Assembly (NCBI GenBank): GCA_038232415.1 | Contig: JBBSHY010000033.1 | Coordinates: 1-9,356 of the forward strand | Reading direction: 5' to 3' | Source: JBBRXZ01 sp038232415 | Lineage (GTDB): Bacteria; Patescibacteriota; Saccharimonadia; Saccharimonadales; UBA4665 | DNA length: 9,356 nucleotides | Part shown: positions 6,838-9,356 of the stretch, piece after piece | Numbering within the stretch: the stretch's first letter is position 1 | Layout of the letters: the number at the start of each line of letters is the position of its first letter | Notes under the pieces: model-generated | The model's database searches: none | Seen by the model: the letters and a program-made list of their open reading frames with translations, nothing else | What the model was told of the DNA's origin: nothing | Position numbers and translations under genes: made by a program

Positions 6838-7868
6838 GAGAATTGCCTCAGGAAGTCGAGTTTACCGGAGTGGAAGTTGCGGACGTCTTCGATTCCGTGT
6901 TTCATCATGACTAGTCTGTCTATACCGCCGCCCCAGGCAAAACCGGTATAAACTTTTGGGTCAATGCCGGCAGCCTGGAGGACTTTTGGGTGAATCATAC
7001 CGCAACCGAGCAGCTCTATCCAGCCGGATTGCGAACAGATATTACAACCTTTTTTATCACAGAAAGGACAGCTGAGCATGAACTCGAAGGATGGCTCCGT
7101 GAACGGGAAATAAAACGGATTGGTTTTGACTTCCAGCTGTTTGGCATAGTATTCCTGCAAAAAAGTCTTGAGAGTAGCGATGAGGTGCCCGGCGTGAATA
7201 CCCTTGCCGACATAGACACCTTCCAGCTGGTAAAAAGTGTGCTCGTGACGGGCATCGAGGTCTTCATTGCGGAAGACGCGGCCGGGAATGACAGCAGCTA
7301 TCGGCAGACCCTTCTCAATATCAGCTTTGTGTTTTTGGAGCACGCGGTTCTGCATGGTGCTGGTATGGGCCGGCGCGATGAAGGGCTTGCCGGCGGCGTC
7401 GGTCTGGGTGGTCACGAAGGTGTCGTAATCGTCGCGGGCAGGGTGGCCTTCCGGAAAGTTCAGGGAGCCGAACATGTGAAAATCATCGTCGATCTCGCGC
7501 GATTCCACGGCGGTGAAGCCCATCCGGTAGAAGATATCCAGGACTATGGCCAGTTCGGTCATCAGAGGGTGCTGGCTGCCTTGCTCGCTCGGCAATAATT
7601 TCGGTCGGTCACCTAAAGGTACATTTATATCAAATGGCGCAGTGATATCGATCGGCGGCAAAGCTTCCGACTCTTCTTTAGTATGTTCAATTAATCCGGT
7701 AAGCTCCTCGCGAAAGGCGTTAACTTCTTGGCCAAAGCTGGCCCGTTCTTCTTCAGACAAAGTTTTAAGCTCGTCAAACAGACTTTTTAGTTCAGGGCTG
7801 CGCAAAACTGAGGCGTCGCCCCCTGCGGCGCGCCGTTTCAAATCATCCGCCAGTTTCTGGTCAATCAT
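6834..7868 (-). CDS. pheS: Phenylalanine--tRNA ligase alpha subunit with a Cys-cluster insert
   Basis: PheS is the catalytic subunit that activates phenylalanine and transfers it to tRNA-Phe with PheT. From the chosen ATG it has 344 residues. An N-terminal helical region at about 1-70 resembles the family's coiled-coil arm. The class II core follows: HPLM at 100-103 begins motif 1, FRNEDLDARHEHTFYQLEG at 199-217 is motif 2, and GGGIDRL at 313-319 is motif 3. Between TEPSFEF and GWIELLGCGMIHP, where E. coli has a short loop, four cysteines at 267, 270, 275 and 278 (C-x2-C-x4-C-x2-C) suggest a zinc-binding knuckle. An ATG four codons upstream, at 7880, would directly abut the -10 element TACAAT and lie before the predicted transcript start, so 7868 is preferred; 7880 remains possible. 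It is the first gene of the phe operon. Confidence 0.95.
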   Translation of the reverse strand: MIDQKLADDLKRRAAGGDASVLRSPELKSLFDELKTLSEEERASFGQEVNAFREELTGLIEHTKEESEALPPIDITAPFDINVPLGDRPKLLPSEQGSQHPLMTELAIVLDIFYRMGFTAVESREIDDDFHMFGSLNFPEGHPARDDYDTFVTTQTDAAGKPFIAPAHTSTMQNRVLQKHKADIEKGLPIAAVIPGRVFRNEDLDARHEHTFYQLEGVYVGKGIHAGHLIATLKTFLQEYYAKQLEVKTNPFYFPFTEPSFEFMLSCPFCDKKGCNICSQSGWIELLGCGMIHPKVLQAAGIDPKVYTGFAWGGGIDRLVMMKHGIEDVRNFHSGKLDFLRQFS

Positions 7869-7880
7869 AATCTCTAGCAT

Positions 7881-7889
7881 ATTGTACCA
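7881..7889 (-). promoter_or_regulatory. Extended -10 promoter of the phe operon
   Basis: TGGTACAAT at 7889-7881 fits the extended -10 pattern TGnTATAAT with one mismatch. No good -35 is visible; TTATCC upstream with an 18-nt spacer matches at three positions. Predicted initiation near 7874-7873 would leave a leader of about 5-6 nt before the ATG at 7868 and would exclude the ATG at 7880. Confidence 0.5.
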
Positions 7890-7893
7890 GAGG

Positions 7894-7902
7894 TGCTAAA
7901 AT
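7894..7902 (+). promoter_or_regulatory. Extended -10 promoter of the 7943-8497 gene
   Basis: TGCTAAAAT fits TGnTATAAT with one mismatch and would start transcription near 7909, giving a leader of about 34 nt with the AGGGG site near its end. The -35 position, CTAGCA at 7874-7879, is weak and falls on the predicted start of the phe operon. The two divergent promoters therefore occupy the same DNA. Confidence 0.45.
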
Positions 7903-7942
7903 AAGGATAAACCTATCAGCTAATAACAAAAGGGGTAATATT

Positions 7943-8497
7943 ATGGGTTTCTTTAACAAAATTAAAGACAACTTAAGCCACGGCGGCATTAAAATACAAT
8001 TACAGGCACCTGCCAGCGTGTCTATGCAGGACGCCTCGCTGCCCGTGACGGTTACTCTTACTAATAGTACTGACACACGGACTGTCAAAAGAGTTACCGC
8101 AGAGATTATCGCCACCAGCCGTAACCAGTCATTTAATCAGCCCGGTAACTCCGGTGTGAGTAACACCCAAACCACTAATGAAACCGTTGCCCGGGCTGAT
8201 AACATGGAGCAATTCGTGCTGCAACCTAGTGAAACCAAGACCGTCCAGCTAAACATTGTCATGAACACCGGGGCAGCCGTAGCTGATCAGTTACCGGAAG
8301 GCAGCGGTATGGCCCAGGTGGCTGGGGCCTTGCAAAAGCTGCAATCAATTAGCGAAGCCCTGAACAAAGACAGCTATAGCTATGATGTGAGAGCCAGCGC
8401 GGATGTCGACGGGATAAAGCTCGACCCTGCTAAGCAGCAGCCATTGCAAGTCCTGAAGCCGGGCGAAATCGGCACCGCCTTAAACACTAATTTGTAA
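7943..8497 (+). CDS. Hypothetical protein, possible arrestin-like beta-sandwich
   Basis: I do not recognise this 184-aa protein with confidence. It begins MGFFNKIKDNLSHGG, a short amphipathic N-terminus, followed by alternating strands (IKIQLQAP, LPVTVTLTN, VKRVTAEIIA). These resemble the N-terminal half of arrestin-like folds such as Spo0M, a similarity I infer from pattern only. A Ser/Thr/Asn/Gln-rich loop (about 58-83) separates two such blocks. A helix-prone stretch (about 125-142, MAQVAGALQKLQSISEAL) precedes a final strand region with DVRASADVDG. There is no signal peptide, membrane segment or cysteine, so it is probably cytoplasmic. The start has a good Shine-Dalgarno sequence (AGGGG at 7931-7935, 7-nt spacer). 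It diverges from the phe operon through an overlapping promoter region and converges on the next gene with an 8-nt gap. Confidence 0.82.
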   Translation: MGFFNKIKDNLSHGGIKIQLQAPASVSMQDASLPVTVTLTNSTDTRTVKRVTAEIIATSRNQSFNQPGNSGVSNTQTTNETVARADNMEQFVLQPSETKTVQLNIVMNTGAAVADQLPEGSGMAQVAGALQKLQSISEALNKDSYSYDVRASADVDGIKLDPAKQQPLQVLKPGEIGTALNTNL

Positions 8498-8505
8498 ACA
8501 CCTGG

Positions 8506-9009
8506 CTAGGCTTGAGGCTGATTAGCAGATGCGACGGCCATTGCGCCCGTCCACCGTGAAACGGGTAAACCATATCTGGTTTCATGCATCTCAATTTTGT
8601 CTAGATCAGCCGCTTTTACCTCCAGAGCCCAACGCGCACCTTCTATACCCTGAGTCCTACTACGTGCAGCAAAAACTACAGCTATCTCTCCAGAAGATTT
8701 TAAATCAAGTTCAAATGAGCCTGCTGCAAGAGGATCCCGGGAAGTTACGTCCTTTTTGGAAGTTGTAATAGGCGTATAGCCAAAAGGGCGTCGATACTCA
8801 GCTACCAGTGAGGCTGAACTGAAACTCTCTACAGGGTAGACCTCATAACTAGGATCCAAACCCTGCTTTTTATATCGGTTAATAATGTCCTCATGGGCTT
8901 CATAAACTAATTTAGCTACTTCTGACTGAGGCGTCGCCTCACCAACCTGAGCATATACGACTTCCAGTACATCGGCTGCATTAGGACGTTGAGCCATTTC
9001 TGAGGACAT
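8506..9009 (-). CDS. Hypothetical cytoplasmic protein, family unknown
   Basis: I do not recognise this 167-aa protein. Residues about 10-50 look helical (ADVLEVVYAQVGE, VAKLVYEAHEDIINRYKKQG). The rest looks mixed alpha/beta, with strands such as SFELDLKSSGEIAVVFAARS (98-117) and ARWALEVKAADLDKIEM (124-140), and a short Ala/Gln-rich tail. It has no cysteine, signal peptide or membrane segment. The start at 9009 is chosen because AAGGAG lies 4 nt upstream; a second in-frame ATG at 8997 lacks such a site. It converges on the 7943-8497 gene with only 8 nt between stop codons and is divergent from yajQ. Coding potential is supported by uninterrupted length, the ribosome-binding site and a plausible promoter rather than by homology. 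Confidence 0.78.
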   Translation of the reverse strand: MSSEMAQRPNAADVLEVVYAQVGEATPQSEVAKLVYEAHEDIINRYKKQGLDPSYEVYPVESFSSASLVAEYRRPFGYTPITTSKKDVTSRDPLAAGSFELDLKSSGEIAVVFAARSRTQGIEGARWALEVKAADLDKIEMHETRYGLPVSRWTGAMAVASANQPQA

Positions 9010-9037
9010 ATCTCTCCTTAAAATTTACTTAGATACC

Positions 9038-9065
9038 AATATATACCTGATTAAGCACAGTGCAA
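9038..9065 (-). promoter_or_regulatory. Candidate promoter of the 8506-9009 gene with a palindrome at -35
   Basis: TTGCAC at 9065-9060 and TATATT at 9043-9038, separated by 16 nt, form a plausible promoter; the -10 matches five of six positions and the -35 three of six. Transcription would begin near 9031 and give a leader of about 20 nt that carries AAGGAG. The palindrome GCAC-A-GTGC at 9055-9063 overlaps the -35 and could be an operator, which is speculative. Confidence 0.35.
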
Positions 9066-9098
9066 GCATAAGTATATCTTTGGTTTTGGGTTTTGATG

Positions 9099-9109
9099 TG
9101 TTTAATAAT
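9099..9109 (+). promoter_or_regulatory. Weak candidate -10 element before yajQ
   Basis: TGTTTAATAAT contains two overlapping near-matches to TATAAT: TTTAAT at 9101-9106 and AATAAT at 9104-9109. No convincing -35 is seen; upstream is a T/G-rich run (9079-9094). Either hexamer would start transcription near 9113-9116, leaving a leader of only 5-8 nt before the yajQ ATG. Confidence 0.3.
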
Positions 9110-9120
9110 AAGATGGATGC

Positions 9121-9356
9121 ATGGCAAACTTTTCTTTTGATGTGGTGAGCGACTATGACAAGGCGGAGATGAACAATGTCTTCGACCAGACCGCGCGCGA
9201 AATAAACAGCCGCTACGATTTTAAAGGTACGCCGGCAGCGATTGAATGGCTGAATGGCGACAAAACCGGTCTGAAAATAACTGGTAACGGCGACTGGCAG
9301 ATCGATGCAATCCTTGATATTGTGCGGAAGAAGCTCGCAGCCCGGGGGCAGAGCCA
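9121..9356 (+). CDS. yajQ: YajQ family (DUF520) nucleotide-binding protein, 5' part
   Basis: The first 78 codons are present and the gene runs off the right edge; the full family length is about 160 residues. The translation begins MANFSFDVVSDYDKAEMNN and continues with AREINSRYDFKGT at about 26-38, the family's characteristic N-terminal block (compare SFDIVSEVD and RFDFRG in E. coli YajQ). It then reads GLKITGNGDWQIDAIL and VRKKLAARG. YajQ proteins are small cytoplasmic proteins reported to bind nucleotides; one Xanthomonas member is reported as a cyclic di-GMP effector. Whether that holds here cannot be judged. The frame is fixed by homology: two other ATGs at 9113 and 9117 lie in different frames and close quickly. 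No clear Shine-Dalgarno sequence is present, only GGA 3 nt before the ATG. Confidence 0.92.
   Translation, partial: MANFSFDVVSDYDKAEMNNVFDQTAREINSRYDFKGTPAAIEWLNGDKTGLKITGNGDWQIDAILDIVRKKLAARGQS

Noticed and set aside
6990..7598. Long plus-strand open frame (about 200 codons) antisense to pheS
   Set aside because: It lies wholly inside a confidently identified pheS, shows no recognisable motif or ribosome-binding site, and is a typical shadow of a GC-rich codon pattern.
7861..8115. Minus-strand open frame spanning the pheS upstream gap and the start of the 7943 gene
   Set aside because: The hydrophobic translation is a shadow of the plus-strand gene. It has no ribosome-binding site and crosses both predicted promoters.
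8501..8530. Possible bulged stem between the convergent stops (CTGGCTA with TAGCAG)
   Set aside because: The pairing is short, contains a bulge, and no T-run follows on either strand, so it does not qualify as a terminator.

Overview
The window reads as part of a compact bacterial chromosome, most likely from the Candidate Phyla Radiation (Patescibacteria) and probably Saccharibacteria (TM7). This placement is an inference from gene content and style: very short intergenic gaps, a DUF5674-type protein and a DUF2207 membrane protein beside the phenylalanyl-tRNA synthetase genes, and a CBS-less IMP dehydrogenase. TGA ends pheS, pheT and one small gene, so the UGA-to-Gly recoding of Gracilibacteria and Absconditabacteria is excluded here. 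Gene calls rest on motifs read by eye; no database search was possible.

Layout, left to right. Positions 1-105 are non-coding and AT-rich, with overlapping inverted repeats that may terminate transcription. Seven genes then lie on the minus strand. A membrane-anchored FKBP-type prolyl isomerase (106-657) and an IMP dehydrogenase-family enzyme (701-1840) each have their own promoter-like sequence. Next comes a tightly packed operon transcribed right to left from about 7880 to 1889: pheS, a DUF5674 protein, a small helical protein of unknown function, pheT, and a DUF2207 membrane protein. Every junction in it is a 4- or 8-nt overlap, so the five genes are probably co-transcribed and translationally coupled. 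A conserved-looking hypothetical gene (7943-8497, plus) diverges from pheS. It converges, with an 8-nt gap, on a second hypothetical gene (8506-9009, minus). The start of a YajQ-family gene (9121 to the right edge, plus) diverges from that one.

The recognisable functions are translation (PheS/PheT charge tRNA-Phe), guanine nucleotide metabolism (the GuaB-like enzyme) and protein folding at the cell surface (FKBP). The two small proteins inside the phe operon and the DUF2207 protein at its end have no evident part in aminoacylation.

The least expected signal is in start-site architecture. Three genes (guaB-like, pheS, yajQ) lack a clear Shine-Dalgarno sequence and have a -10-like hexamer only 5 to about 14 nt from the start codon, as expected for leaderless or near-leaderless mRNAs. 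Three others (FKBP, 7943-8497, 8506-9009) have good Shine-Dalgarno sequences and more distant -10 elements. No RNA genes, CRISPR arrays or mobile elements were seen, and no stretch over 300 bases lacks a gene.
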